A stretch of DNA of 64,000 nucleotides, from NCBI GenBank assembly GCA_020086605.1, contig JACBWW010000087.1, forward strand, positions 822,629-886,628, in the 5' to 3' direction. Source of the DNA: Lanius collurio. Its lineage: Eukaryota > Chordata > Aves > Passeriformes > Laniidae. Positions within the stretch are counted from its first letter, which is position 1. Every line of letters starts with the position of its first letter. The notes below the pieces were generated by a model. The model saw only the letters and a list, made by a program, of their open reading frames with translations. It was not told the DNA's origin and searched no databases. Below are positions 34,025 to 45,731 of the stretch, one piece after another. The position numbers and the translations under genes are program-made.

Positions 34025-34420
34025 GAACTGTTTTTGCTAAAACTTCCCTGAAAATTTCAGCCTGAGGCGGATGCTCAATATGGGAAACATCAGAGTGAAA
34101 AGCCTTGCGCTGCAGAAAGACAGAGGCGAGGGATAATGGGGCTCTGGCTGGACCCGCAGCCGGCAGCGCTGGGCAGCCGCGGTGCTTACAGAGAGCTCAG
34201 GGAGTCTCTGAGGACAGCCAGCACTGCTTGCATATTAAACCAGGAATTGCAATTACCAACAGAAAAGGGCATTTTTATAACACTTTTATTGGGGTCTTAA
34301 TGAACAAATAAAGAAGTGGAGAAATCTGCGCATGCGTTTGCGAGATATAAAACTGACTGAATCGAGATGAAGCAGCAAGAAGTGTTGGCTGCTCTCCTTT
34401 CTGCTGGGTGGAGAAAACAA
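34025..34420. promoter_or_regulatory. Candidate element/promoter with NRF1 site and TATAAA
   Basis: A low-GC block containing CATATTAAACC, TTGCAATTACC and TTTTATTGGGG. It also has an NRF1-type TGCGCATGCG at 34327-34336, followed ten bases later by GATATAAAAC (TATAAA at about 34346). An NRF1 site next to a TATA word can mark a promoter, but no exon was recognised downstream. Confidence 0.4.
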
Positions 34421-34429
34421 AACTGCCAA

Positions 34430-35220
34430 GAAGGGAAAGGAGAGGGACAGGAGAGTGGGAAGAATGCTGAAGTGTGTGATCCGGGAGCAGGGACGCCCCG
34501 GTAAGTGGTTGTAAGTGGTTCCTGTGACCTCAGTAAGAGGTATAAGGTGGCTCAGCAGAGCTGTCTGTCATCCTCCCTCTGCACTGCGCTGAGGGAATTT
34601 GCAGGGATTTCAGAAAGCATACTGGAAAAGAAATTGGAAGCTGGAGCAAGGTAAAAAAGTGTGAATTTGGCCCTAGAATCAGTATAGACAGGAGCTGCTG
34701 CACTGCCAGCATTTGGGCACCAAGCACTGGCTTTGTGTTACATTGAGCCTAAGGATGCCCCATGCAGATCTTGGGAGTGCTGAGGGGAGTTTGGAAAACC
34801 AGCGCGATGTCCCCAAATATTCTGGGCTAAGAAACACCCGTGTTAAGAGCAGCTTATGTGGTGCTGAGGGTGATGAGGTGCCTCAGTCACTGTTGGAGAG
34901 GGGAACTGACAGGAGAGGCAGTGCAGAGCTCTGCCGGGTGCCGGTGGGGAGCGGGAGAGCCAGGACCAGCCGGGAGGGCAGAGCCGCAGCCAGCTCATGG
35001 TGGATGGAGCTGCTGTGCTTGTTCCCCTCCCTGCTCCTGCTCTGTCCAGGGAGTGGAGAGCCACAGAGCTTTGGAAACTGCTCCAGAACCTTTCCATGTC
35101 TCGGGGCCATCCTGTGCCGCTGGTCTCCTGTTCTCCCTGCCGAGATTCCTGGGGCACAGCAGACCCTCTCTTCCTTGTCGGCACAAGTGGCTCCAGTGGG
35201 GCTCCTGCCTAACACTTTGT
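34430..35220. other. No recognisable gene
   Basis: A direct duplication GTAAGTGGTT at about 34501-34520 is the only local repeat. GC-rich thereafter. Confidence 0.45.
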
Positions 35221-35224
35221 GGGA

Positions 35225-35530
35225 TGATTTATGATGCTCCTTTAGTTCACTTTGAACTCTGGCTTCTCCTTCTCTTCAGTAGAATTTAACTTGTTTGCCT
35301 GGAATATGAATAATTAAACATCAAGGAATTGCATCCCAAGCAGCTTCCTCAGAAGTGTGTTTGTGATTGTTTTCAAGTGCCCAGCGCCGAGTTGGGGCGG
35401 CTCTTTGATGGGATTTTGCTGCTTTCAAACCGCTGACACCAGTAACCCCATAAATTAGCAGCTGATGGAGGGAAATCTCCTGGCTGCGGCTGTGGGTTTT
35501 TATGGTTTGATTTGTTAATAGGAGTTTTGG
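35225..35530. promoter_or_regulatory. Putative conserved element
   Basis: Two adjoining low-GC patches with GAATATGAATAATTAAACATC, CCATAAATTAGCAGCTG (homeodomain core beside an E-box) and GATTTGTTAATAGG. Confidence 0.35.
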
Positions 35531-35539
35531 GTCACGGCC

Positions 35540-36750
35540 AGAATCCCTTACCCAGCTCAGGGAAGGGTTTGCCCCATGGAGCAGTGGCGACGCCGGGCTG
35601 TGCCGTGCAGGGCTGCGTGTGCCCACCCTGTGCCCACGGGTCTGTGACTGGCAGGTGGGAGGGGGTGCAATGGCAGGGGGGAGCAGGCAGGCTGGCCAGT
35701 GGGACAAGGCTCTGCCAGAGCATGAGTGGGATGTCCCGCATGGATGGGGGTGTCTGGTGCAGGTGGAGGCTGCAGCCTGTGAGTGGTGTTTGCAGTGATG
35801 GAGTTTGCCTATGATGGTCTCCGCTGGAAAGGGAGATTCTGCCTTCTTTCCCTTCACTCACGTGCTTCTGGTGTGAGAGGGCAGCTTCTCGGGTGTCCAT
35901 ATCGTTCTCCTTCTCTGCAGAGCAGTGTGAAACAGGGCAGGGTGGCATTCACTGCCTGGCACGTGGAAGGGGCAGGACCCAGCTCTGTCCCTCCTGCCGG
36001 GACACACAGTGTCATGAGCTCAAGGAGGTGGCGGTGCCCAGTGTGGAGGGGTTCACCTCCTCCACAGATGTGTGCCTGTGGTCCCTGCTCGCAGCAGAAG
36101 CAGCTGCTATCCAGGAATCATCTTTTCTGACACCAGACATGTTTCTGAGAGCATGGCCGAGGCAGGAACTTTCTTCCTTGTGTCCTGGCTGGGTTTCTGC
36201 AGCAGCAGGGATGTGGAGCTCCAGCCTGTGGCTGCTGGTGCCCAGAGAACCCCACGCTCCCTCCTGCAGGGCAGAAGGCCAAGTGGGATCCCTGCAAGTA
36301 GACCTGTGCTTCTGAACTGCAGGGCAGAGATGCTACTGCAGGAAAGGAGCTAATGGCACTACTGGATATTTGTGTTGAGCCCAGGCAGCACCCAGAGCTG
36401 GGGTGCAGAGTGCCCAAGCAAGGGAGTCCTGTGTGTGAAGGCACCGTGGGGAGGGGTCTGGGGCCCTCATGGCAGGGGCAGTGCTAAGAGCCAGGCTGGC
36501 TGCTTCAGCCCTGCCCAGCCTGTCCCACCCTTGGCATGGCTGCTGGAGGGGTCCTGGAGAGGCCACATGCTCTGGGGTCCCTGTCCTGCGCTGTCCTCAG
36601 GGCCGAGGGTCTGCACCCGCCCATCGTCCATCCCACCCCTTGCTATGGAGCTGAAGCCTCATTTATTCTGAGGGGAAAAGAATTCACATCTCACCCACCA
36701 ACAGGAACCCAAATACAAATAAATTTCTCTCAAAGTGCAGTCGTTGGAGA
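35540..36750. other. No recognisable gene
   Basis: GC-rich, falling to lower GC near 36660-36740 just before the next element. Confidence 0.45.
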
Positions 36751-36754
36751 AAAC

Positions 36755-36985
36755 TAAAGGCCGTTAGTCAGGCTGACATCAGAGGAGCCGCATTCCCTCT
36801 GACAACCCGCACAGCCTTATGTTTTATTCACTAGGCCTGAAAAATACCTTCCCAAAGAGGGGGCCCATAAATAAACCAGCATGATGAATATTACACAGGA
36901 TAAAAACTGATAAAGCCGGGCTCCAACCAGGAGCTGCACGACGAGGTTAAAAAAGCCCAGGGGTTCATTGCATCTGATCCAGCAT
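36755..36985. promoter_or_regulatory. Strong candidate conserved element (HOX/CDX words)
   Basis: Contains GCCGTTAGTCAGGCTGACA, GTTTTATTCAC, GCCCATAAATAAACC (CDX/posterior-HOX and forkhead-like), ATGAATATTACAC and AAAACTGATAAAG (GATA). A minus-strand frame here looks hydrophobic only because of the AT-rich composition. Confidence 0.4.
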
Positions 36986-37264
36986 GATGGGACAGGGGGT
37001 GGGTGTTGGGATGGGAAGTATTTGTGGGGATACTTGTGGATCCTGGGAGAGAGGGGAGTTAGAACAGGCCGAGCCAGCCGGCCCCTGGCCACGTGGGAGA
37101 GGCAGCACAAGCAGGCTGGGAGCATTGCAGGGTTGGGGGTGTCTTGGCAGCACCTACAAGCCTCCTTCGAAAAGTTCCTCTGCTCTTCCTTGAAAACACC
37201 GGGCTGGACCCCTTGAGGAGCACAGCAGCCCCCTGCCCTGCTCCTCCCCACCGCACAGGAGGCA

Positions 37265-37385
37265 GGAACCTTGAAATATGAGCACTTAGCTTTTTATTAC
37301 CCCATTTAATTGCTGCCTGACAGCCTAATCCAGCATTAGAAACACCAGAGCTCAGGGGAATTCACCATTGTTATTCAACATGTGT
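37265..37385. promoter_or_regulatory. Putative conserved element
   Basis: Low-GC patch with TTTTTATTACCCC, CATTTAATTGC, CCTGACAG, CCTAATCCAGCATTAG (bicoid-type TAATCC) and CATTGTTATTC (SOX-like). Confidence 0.35.
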
Positions 37386-37389
37386 CTCT

Positions 37390-40300
37390 CTCTGTGCTCA
37401 GAGGTCCCATCTGCTGCCTCCTTCCACCCACTTGCTCCTGGGACACGCAGGTCGATCCTTGGTCCTGCTGGTGGGGGTTTCTTCCTGGCAGAAGTGGTGG
37501 GTGACAGGAAGGGGGATCAAGAACGGGCAACAAGGAAGGGGCTGCTGCTGGCAGGGCCTGTGGACAGTGAGGAGAGAGGGCTGGGGCTGTTGGAGTGAAC
37601 CTGGGCTGGTGTCAGGGAACCGTGGTGCTCCCAGGCAGTGCAGCTGGCATGGGAACACCCATGGCTCTCCCCGGTGCTGCACATGTAAAAAACAGGGAAA
37701 TCACTTTTCCTTCCGGCCAGCACTTAACCCAAACTTCCCCACAGCAGCAGCAGAGGGGCCCGTGAGTTATAGTAATGGACACTCTGCAAACTGTCTGTGC
37801 TGCCCATAAATCCATACCCTCCTGGAAGTGCAGATGGTCCATAATCGTCCATCATCCCAAGTGAGCACAGCCGTGCCAGGGTGGGTTTCTCCTCTGAGGC
37901 TGCTGTTTCTGCAAGCTCAACGGAACTGCGGTGTGAGCCCTCTGTAATGGAGCACGAGTGGCCCCGCACCACCGGGGTTAGGGGGGAACGAACAATGGGT
38001 GTCCTGGGGGCTGGGGCTGGTGCAGGCACAGAGGGGAAGGTGGCAGGGCCGGGGGGTGAGCCCTGCTTGCTCTGGTTCTGGCAAGTGACCAGTGTGACCC
38101 TGGGTGGGGTGGAGGTTCAGGGGCTGTCCAAAGGCTGCTGCCCCTCTCTGCTCACTGCACGAGCACCAGTACAAATTCCAGCCGTGGTGCCTGTGCTTCC
38201 TTCTGACTCCACCTGGGAATAATGCCAGCCCTGGCTCCTGCCACACCGCCCCCAACCCAGTGGCTCAGGCTCTGTCCCAAGGCAGTGGCCTTTGCCTGGG
38301 GGTACAGGAATTGGTCCCTCCTGAGCCTGGTTAGCCCGGTGGGATTTTGTCGCTGTGGCAGCCTGGCTGGTGCCTGCTGTGCCAGCAAGGTCCTCAACAG
38401 TGTTTGGGACCTGCCAGCATTGCCCACTTCAGAGCAGGTCCCCAACCGCCTCCCTGGGGACTTGTCCTCCCCATGAACCCAGGCTGCCATGCCAGCTCTG
38501 ATCTCATTGTCCCCAGTCCTGGGACTCATTGTCCCCCCCAGCCCCTGACTGTCGCTGCAATGCTGTCCCTGTCCCCATCCCTTCCACTATGCCACCTGGC
38601 TCTGGACTCTCACTGGGGGGGACCTGCATCAATGGATTGATGCCAACAGCCATGGCACAGGGAGCTGGTGGTATCCAGCCCTAGTGCCAAACGTCTGGAT
38701 TGATTCTCCCACTGGAGTCAACCCCAGCTTGGTTAAGGTGATGTTATTTGGTATTTAACATCTGAAACATGCATGTCTGCTCTGGGGGATGTGGGTGGCT
38801 GTGATGTGCTTGCTTGCAGATCACAGAGGTTCCCTGTGCTGGGGACCTTGCCCCTAGTGTGACAGCTGTCACTAACCCCTTTCCATGGGGCAATTCAGCC
38901 CCACGCCAGCAGTCCTGAGGTGGGCAGCAGAGGAGGATGCAGAGCTCAGGGCTGCTTTGGTGCTGCAGGGAGCTGAGCAGCCGCCCCTTCCTCGCCAAGA
39001 GCCCGTACTGACCAGAACGCCCTGGCACAGCCTTCAGGTGCCTCCATTGACATTTTTGCACCTTGCACCAGGGCCCACCGAGGCCAGCACGTGGCAGGCA
39101 GCTGGCAGGAGCACTGGGCACACTGTAATTGGGTTGGAGCTCTTGCTGCCAGTGTGGGGGGGTCTCTTTCCTTGAGTAATGACCTGGAATTTGATCACGC
39201 AGCTTTCATTAGATTGTGAGACTGGAAGCGTAACTGTGCAGGATCAAAGAGAAGCCGACATTGCCGTGAACCAAGACCTGCAGGGCTGAGGGAGAGGAGC
39301 CACCCTGGGAGGTGAAAATACCCCTAGCAGGCTGCTGAGGGACTCCAGCTCCTAGTGATAGAGCCACTCTCATGCAGCCCTGATCCCTCAATGGCTGCTG
39401 AAGCACAACAGGCTCCTCTGCCAAGCTGCCACCAGCCTCTGGGCCCACTCTGCCCTGTGCCATCAGCCAGGACCTCAGTACCAGGACTTGGACAGGCTGG
39501 AACTTAGTCAACCAGAGGGAAGGTCCTGGACACAGCCTGTCCCTGCACATCCTGGGGGCTGCAGGGGTCCCAGCGGGGCTGGTGCTGGCAGCAGCACCAG
39601 GTGCCACAGCAGCCCTGCTCACGCAGTCGCTGGGGCTGCTGAGGGCAGTGCTGGGACCGGGCAGGATGGGCAGAGACAGCAATTGCGGCAGTGATTAATG
39701 GCACACTGGCAGAGCTGACAGCTCGTGGTACTCACAATGGCAGGGAGCAGCTGGATCCTCTGCTCCCAGCAGGCTGCTCTGGGCCCCCTGGTTCAGGGCT
39801 GTGCCTCACCAAGGGCTCTGGGTGCCAGCCGGGCTGCGGGAGCTGAGCTGGCTGCTCGGGCCCTGGTGGTTCTCCCCACTCTGGCCCCTCTGCAGCGGGG
39901 AGGGCTTGCAGCCCGTTTGGACATTCTGGCAGCATCGCCAGGTTTATTAAGCTAATAAAGCAACGTTAAGTACCCGCACAGTGGAGCCCCCTGAGGTCTC
40001 CTTATGTGCAGAGAGGAGCCGGGGGATCCCGGAGCCTCGGCGCCGATGATTGCTCTGTCACGCTAATAGATGGAGAGGCGCAGGTAGCACTGCGCCAGGC
40101 TACTGCGGGGCGGCCGCTGCGGCACCGAGCGCGCCGGGTGTGCGGCTGCCTCTCCTCATGAGCCCTCTCTGCCATGCTCAGGCACTCCATGAAGCCTCTT
40201 GGTGCCCATCTGCACTCTCTTGGGAGCTTCTTGCTTTCAAGGGGCTGCGCAGTCATGGGATACTGGTGGCATCTCCCTCATCCGTTCCTGGTCCCTGTTG

Positions 40301-40590
40301 CTGCCCAGTGCTGGAGTCGAGCAAAAAGATCGTTGTCTCACCCTGTGCCTGGGGCTCTACACCCTTCCTGGCCCTGGGGAGCTGCTGGTTTTTAAAACCA
40401 AACAGGTTTTAAAAACCTGGCCATGGGTTGGTGGAGAAACACCTGATCCTGAGTACCTCATTCTCCCACGGGGTTTGTGAGGGGCCAGAGCACTCTGGGA
40501 TCACGCTGGGATTGTGATGGCTCACAGCCCTCCCAGTGCTGCTGTGCGTTCTTGTGGGTGCTGGTTGCAGGCAGTGCTCCGGCAGCATGC
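37390..40590. other. No recognisable gene; a few small AT-rich patches
   Basis: Mostly GC-rich. Small low-GC patches lie at about 38690-38780, 39170-39250 and 39935-39975 (TTATTAAGCTAATAAAG). A minus-strand frame at 37724-38029 looks slightly protein-like but has no convincing donor. Confidence 0.45.
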
Positions 40591-40594
40591 AAAG

Positions 40595-40800
40595 CAGGCC
40601 CTGTGTAATAGATAATAATTAATAGACTGCTCTGGTGGCAAGCTAGGTAAGTAGATAAATAATTTTAATTATCCTTGGGGAGGCTGTAAAATTCACACAC
40701 AGCCCTTTATTAAACTCTGTGTTTACAGCAGTCATTTATATTGTGTGTCATTTTGCATAAAACCCCCTTGGGGCCGAATAATGCCGTGTGACACCGTCCC
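40595..40800. promoter_or_regulatory. Strong candidate conserved non-coding element
   Basis: Dense AT-rich words: AGATAATAATTAATAGAC, AGATAAATAATTTTAATTATCC, CCCTTTATTAAAC, GTCATTTATATTG and TTGCATAAAAC. A consensus donor-like TAG then GTAAGT at 40645-40654 has no believable acceptor partner. Flanks are GC-rich. Confidence 0.45.
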
Positions 40801-41034
40801 TGGCACCACCGGCACCGCTGCTCCTCGGGGGGCTGTGAGGGGGAGTGCAGTGAGCAGGCGCCTGGGGGACATGGACACCCCAGCCAGAGGGCAGCTCTGG
40901 GTCTCCCAGGACCCCTTGATGCGCTCACCTGAAGCTGAGAAGCCAGGTGCTGCACCCCAGCCTGCCGAGTTCTGCTCCCTTGGGGATCCCTGGGGGGTCC
41001 CCTAGACCCCAGCTCTTTCCCAGCAGAGTTGATG

Positions 41035-41330
41035 GGTTTGTGCTGATGGCAGGCTATTTTTTGCGCATGTCTCTCAAAAGAACCATAAATTCCAAGCTGT
41101 GAAATCCCGCTGCGTCAGCATACTGCAAAATGAAGTGATATTAAACGTGACAAAAGTCTCTCTAATTCACCCTGGCCAGTTCCTGCTTCCCTCCCCGAAG
41201 CTGTAATTGAGAAGTGGAAGAATGGAGATTGCTGTTGTCCCTGCCTGGAATCCACTGAGCCATTCAGGCCTTTGAATCTTATTAATTAAGGATTATGTAC
41301 AAATAACTCTGCTCGGGCAGCACCGCACAT
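41035..41330. promoter_or_regulatory. Strong candidate conserved element with MAF-type site
   Basis: A low-GC island with TGCGTCAGCA at 41111-41120 (extended MAF/NRL half-site), AACCATAAATTCC, GATATTAAACGTGAC, GCTGTAATTGAG, TTATTAATTAAGG and TATGTACAAATAAC. No open frame. Confidence 0.45.
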
Positions 41331-41339
41331 GCTGCCCTG

Positions 41340-42100
41340 TGCACGCGTGTGTTCCCCCTCCTGTCACATGCATGTTCACATGTGCTCCCCAAGCCCTCAG
41401 CTCCAGAGCATCTGCTCATCACTCCAGCTCCCAAAGGGCTTCAGGGATGGTTTTGCTGGGGCGGGGGGACGCAGGAGGGAGCTGTGACCCTCACTGTGAC
41501 CTCGATGTGACCCCCACGTGCCCCTCACCGTGGCAGCAGAGCCACAGCTCGCTTGCTGCAGTGACCTCACTGGCAGAGCACTGCACTCCACGTACTAATC
41601 CTGTTTCCAGTGGCAGATTCCAGCAGAGTCCCTGCCAGCATCAGGACCAGTCTTTGGGGATTTGAAGTCACTTTTACAGGAACGGTGTGTGTTTCTCTGC
41701 TCCTGGATGGGTTCTATGAGGGTGCTTTCAGTGCTGGAAGGGCCGAGGGATGCTGCTCTGCCACCAGAACTGGCCAGGCTTTGCCTGGTGCCCTTTGCTC
41801 ACCTGGCCAAGGGGACGTGTGACCAGGATGCCCCTACCTGTGCCAGGCAGGCTGCGAGGAGAGGGTTTGTGTTCTCAGGAGCAGCAGCTTCCCTGGTGAG
41901 CACTGGCAGGTGGCTGGGGGGCCACTGGCCCATGGAGCAGCTGCCTGGTCAGCACATGCAGAGGGTCAGCAGAGCATCCCAGCAGCAAGGAGGGAAGGCT
42001 GCCACCAGCCCCAGGAAGCTGCTGGGGACCTCTCCTGTGCTGCAGCAGGTGCTGTCACCCCAGTGCTGTCCATGCTCACCCCGCTCCAAGCACGATGAGA
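41340..42100. other. No recognisable gene
   Basis: GC-rich, with GTGACC-type words near 41484-41515 echoing the array at 27.9 kb but not tandem. Confidence 0.45.
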
Positions 42101-42104
42101 GGCA

Positions 42105-42260
42105 AAACTCTGCAGAGAGTCGTCAAATAATTGTGGAGTTTAATATCCCCACAATGGGGTTGACATTTGTGTCGTTAATTTTAAAACACTTTATTTCTTC
42201 TCTATTAAGTCAGACTCATTTTCAACAAGCTGAATAACTCTTCCTCCCTAACTATGGACT
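42105..42260. promoter_or_regulatory. Putative conserved element
   Basis: CAAATAATTGTGG, TTAATATCCCC, TCGTTAATTTTAAAAC, TTTATTTC and CTATTAAGTC within 150 bases. A second low-GC patch follows at about 42570-42700 with GCAATCGATGG and ACAAATAAAGATAAAAC. Confidence 0.35.
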
Positions 42261-42459
42261 TGTGTTTGATCGTTTCCTTCCCCATTTGGTTTTTGTTGCT
42301 GTCCTGGGAAGGTCAGTAAGATGGCAGGACAGAGCACTGTGCCATGCCAGTGTTCCCTGTCCAAGTGATCCTGGTGTATCCCCACAGACAGGCAGCTCTC
42401 ACTTTCTCTCCTCTGGAGTACACAGAGACCCGTGCTGCCCGTGGGCAAGGTACAGGGAG

Positions 42460-42530
42460 TGGTTTGGGGACTCGGTGCCCAGGTGGTTTGGGGACCTGGA
42501 GCAGGGGTTGTTTGGGGACTCGGAGTGGGA
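42460..42530 (+). repeat. Short tandem repeat of a GGTTTGGGGACTCGG-type unit
   Basis: Three degenerate copies of a unit of about 23 bases ('TGGTTTGGGGAC' or 'TTGTTTGGGGAC') at about 42460, 42484 and 42508. Confidence 0.7.
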
Positions 42531-42709
42531 AGGAGCATTCCCCCACCATGCTGGGCCAGGACTATCAGTTTTTTTAGCAATCGATGGTATTGATGCCGTG
42601 CTAGCTGAGGAGGCCACTGGAGGGCTGTTCTTCCAAATCATTACATTTAGAGTTGAACTATCCCCTTTTCATATAAATCCTGACAAATAAAGATAAAACA
42701 GGACCTTTC

Positions 42710-43790
42710 CCATAGAGCTGCAGCCCCGAGTCAGGATTGGCACTGTTTGGGGCACCCGTGTCTCGGGATGAGCAAGGCCGGGAGCAGCCGTGCCAGAGAC
42801 AGGAAAACTGCTCTAGAAGGACTGTCACTTTTAGGTCTCCTCTGCTGCATCTCTCAGTGGGATGGGAGACCTCCCAGCAGTCTCTCCATGCTTAACATCC
42901 AGAGGGCATGGATAGACCCTAAATGGGACCATCCTGATGTCATCAGTGGGAGCAGGACGTGCCTGTTTCCCTGGGGCTGGCATCCCCACCCTTCCTGGTG
43001 CACACTGTGTCCTTTGGAGCTGGGCACGCAGAGCTGCTCCTGCCTGGGCACAGAGCTGAGGGCACCCACAGAGCACAGTGGCTGCAGATGGGCTCAGCAG
43101 AGAGGGGGCTCTTTCCATTTACTTTTGTAGTTTTTCATTTCAAGATGAAATTAAGCCACATAAAGAAAACCCCTTTTTTTACATCACTGCATCAGTGCAT
43201 CCCTCGAGGGGAAAACACTCACACGGAGCTTCTTTTGCACTTTGCTTGTCCTCGTGTCTCTGCTTGGCTCTTTCAGAACGCTCGCCCCTGGCCAATTACC
43301 CATGCACTGAGTTTGGTGCTTCAGGGTTTGTTTCTTCTTTTGCTATTGTTTCCAATCAATTTCACAGTAGGTTTGTGGTTGGGATAAAAGCCTCCCCTGC
43401 TCTCCGCACGCCTGGCTATGTTTTGTGTCTCTGTATCCCTGCTGATGCCACCGTGGGGTGAGCAGGGTGGGTGGGTGCTCCTCGTCCACGGCTTACCTAC
43501 CTCTGCTGCAGGGCTCACCCCCTGCCCAGGTATCCACAGCCAAGGATGCCCCAATACCCTTGATCTTCTGTCACAGTCTTGTCCTGCTCACAGCTGCTCC
43601 ATGTTCCTGCAGGCTCCTCCAGCCACTCTGGTCCCCCTGTCCCCATTGGCTTCATCCCAGGCATTCTCCTAGCTCCACATCCTGGTGTCATCCCAGAGTG
43701 GATCTGTCTCCTTGTGCCATGTCCTGCCAGGTTCTCATGGAGAGGTTGAGCCACAGGTTAATTTACAGCATGTGGGGAGCACGGAGGGGA
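42710..43790. other. No recognisable gene
   Basis: Moderate GC. A lower-GC interval at about 43110-43390 has no distinctive motif cluster. Confidence 0.45.
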
Positions 43791-43794
43791 AGAG

Positions 43795-43960
43795 CGTCTG
43801 CAAGCTAAATAAGTCATGAAGCCGGATCCCAACAGCACAATTAGAATCCTCTGTTAATGATTATTTATGGGGCTGGGAATGCTTATTTAACCTGACTGTA
43901 TTAAATATTAAACCAAATTATAATATTTATACCGGTATTTACAACAGAAGGGGGCGGCGG
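43795..43960. promoter_or_regulatory. Strong candidate conserved element (very AT-rich)
   Basis: Contains CACAATTAGAATCC, TGTTAATGATTATTTATGGG, GCTTATTTAACC, GTATTAAATATTAAACC and AAATTATAATATTTATACC. It is one of the lowest-GC blocks in the window and ends abruptly in a GGGGGCGGCGGG run at about 43950. Confidence 0.4.
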
Positions 43961-44059
43961 GTGGCTGGGGCAGTGGCAGGTGAGTGAGTGAGGTGTGGAC
44001 AGTGCCAAAGGGGTTGTGGGCAGCACTCAGGGGTTGTGGGGACCAGAGGAGCAGTCACA

Positions 44060-44206
44060 GCTCTGTCCCTTACCCCAACCTAGCCATAGCCTTTAATGTA
44101 AATGTCAGGAATGCTGCTGGAGGAAGGGGAAGGACTTTTGGGTGGGAGATGGTGTCCTCTAAGAAAAATATCAGTCATCAGCTGGGACAGTAGAAGCCAA
44201 AGGAAC
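44060..44206 (+). repeat. Left arm of an inverted repeat pair
   Basis: This segment is matched, in reverse complement, by 45732-45890. Shared blocks include ATAGCCTTTAATGTAAATG, CAGGAATGCTGCT, GAGGAAGGGGAAGG and an identical run of about 35 bases at about 44166-44201. See the companion arm for differences. The unit is not a repeat family I recognise. Confidence 0.9.
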
Positions 44207-45731
44207 CCCTCGGTTGGTGTGGGGTCAGAGGGACGTGCTGTACCCAGAGCAGAGCTTTGCTGCTCCTTTTCCCCTTGGAGTTAAAGGTGACAGCTGGGCC
44301 TTGGAGTCTCCGCTTGGGGGTCTCGCTGTCCCCACTCGGGGCTGCCAGCTGCCTGTGCCCGGTGACTGCCACATGCTGGAATGTAGCTCCTTATGGCAGA
44401 GCCGTGGTTCCAGTGCCACTGGCCCTCAAAGCTGTAGAAGTTCAGTACAGATCCCTCTGTCTCCTGAGCTGATGTGATTGCTGGTTCTGCATCCCATTGC
44501 AGATAAAATGATGATTAAGGGGTCCCACCCTATAAGCAGACAACCATGTTGACCTTATTTAGGCTCCTAATCAATTTGCCCCTGGTGTGATTAATTGAGA
44601 TGCTTGCCATTGATTTTCTGTGAGACAGGAGTGGCTGAGGTGGGATTCAGTGGGATGCCTGCAGGGAGATCTCTGCGGCGGCTGTGTAAGGCTGAGCTAT
44701 GGAGTTGTCAGCCAGGCAGGATTATCCCAGCTCTCCTTGGCCATGGCTCCGAGGGAAGTCTCCCTGCTGCTGCCCATGGGAGGTGCGAGGGCTGCTCATG
44801 GAGCTCCAGGTGGGATTTGCCCTCCCTGGGAGCTCTCCTGCATGCTACAAATGGTGCCATGGATATGGGACCTGGGAACGATGATGTGCTCTTCTGAGTG
44901 AGCCAATAGCTTGGGAAAGAGTCTCCACAGCCAGAGCCATTGTCAAACCCTCTGCAAGGGGTCATGGGATCCCTCGCCGAGTGTCCCTGATGGAGGTGCT
45001 GTGGGATCACCAAGAACCACTACCCCACCTGAGCTGCTGGAGAGGGAAAGGCTCTGACCAGAGCCACCAGCTGGGGATGAAGGACCTACAGCACGGATGA
45101 TTGGAAAGGATTTTCTAGCTAAATTGCTGAGCAGATGGATTTACTCTGGACTGGTCCTTGTGGACTCTGGAACATTTTCTCTTCTGTCACAGTTCCTTTT
45201 TATGACCTGCCATTTGCTCCAGCAAGCGAGAAGTGAGCCCTTGGCATCCAGCTCCTGCTCCAGCTGTGGTTCAGGAATGCAGCGGCTTCACTCCGGGAGC
45301 CACAACTTCTTTTCAGGAAAGTACTCAGGCCTGGCAGGATGCCTCTGCCCACTCTGGCTCCCCGGGCACACAGGGGACTGACAGGGCCCGGAGGGGTGGG
45401 AAGGGGCAGCACCAGCTGAGGCAGAGGAGCTGGCAGCTGCCGGCTCTGAGGGATGCTGTGCCGGAGATACGGCCGCGGGTTTACAATGAATGGTGACAGT
45501 CATTACAGTGACCACCTGCAGCGGGTGCACATCCAGCAGGGCTCCAGATGAGAGTCTGTGGCACAGGGGAAGAGTGAAGCCCTATCCCGGCTTGGCAGAC
45601 CCCTCTGTGGTGGCAGCATGGGCAGTGGGACAGTGGTGACGCCAGGGAGGGGACTGGGTTTTCCCCTCGCTCAGCCGTCAGAGCTTCCATGCAGTGATTC
45701 CGTCATTGGCACTTCCACATGGTGATTCCAC
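44207..45731. other. Spacer between inverted arms
   Basis: About 1.5 kb. It contains a low-GC patch at 44490-44630 (GATGATTAAGGGG, TCCTAATCAATTTGC, GTGATTAATTGAG) that may be a regulatory element. There is no transposase-like frame, which argues against an autonomous DNA transposon. Confidence 0.5.

Noticed and set aside
36817..37251. Minus-strand frame with a hydrophobic, membrane-like tail
   Set aside because: The hydrophobicity comes from an AT-rich candidate regulatory element read in one frame; there are no exon signals.
37724..38029. Minus-strand frame with a protein-like stretch (DDYGPSALPGGYGFMGSTDS)
   Set aside because: A possible acceptor exists, but no consensus donor ends the stretch and the sequence matches nothing I know. 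Left uncalled, though a protein search would be cheap.
40624..40650. Consensus TAG/GTAAGT donor in an AT-rich island
   Set aside because: No believable acceptor nearby; more likely part of a regulatory element.
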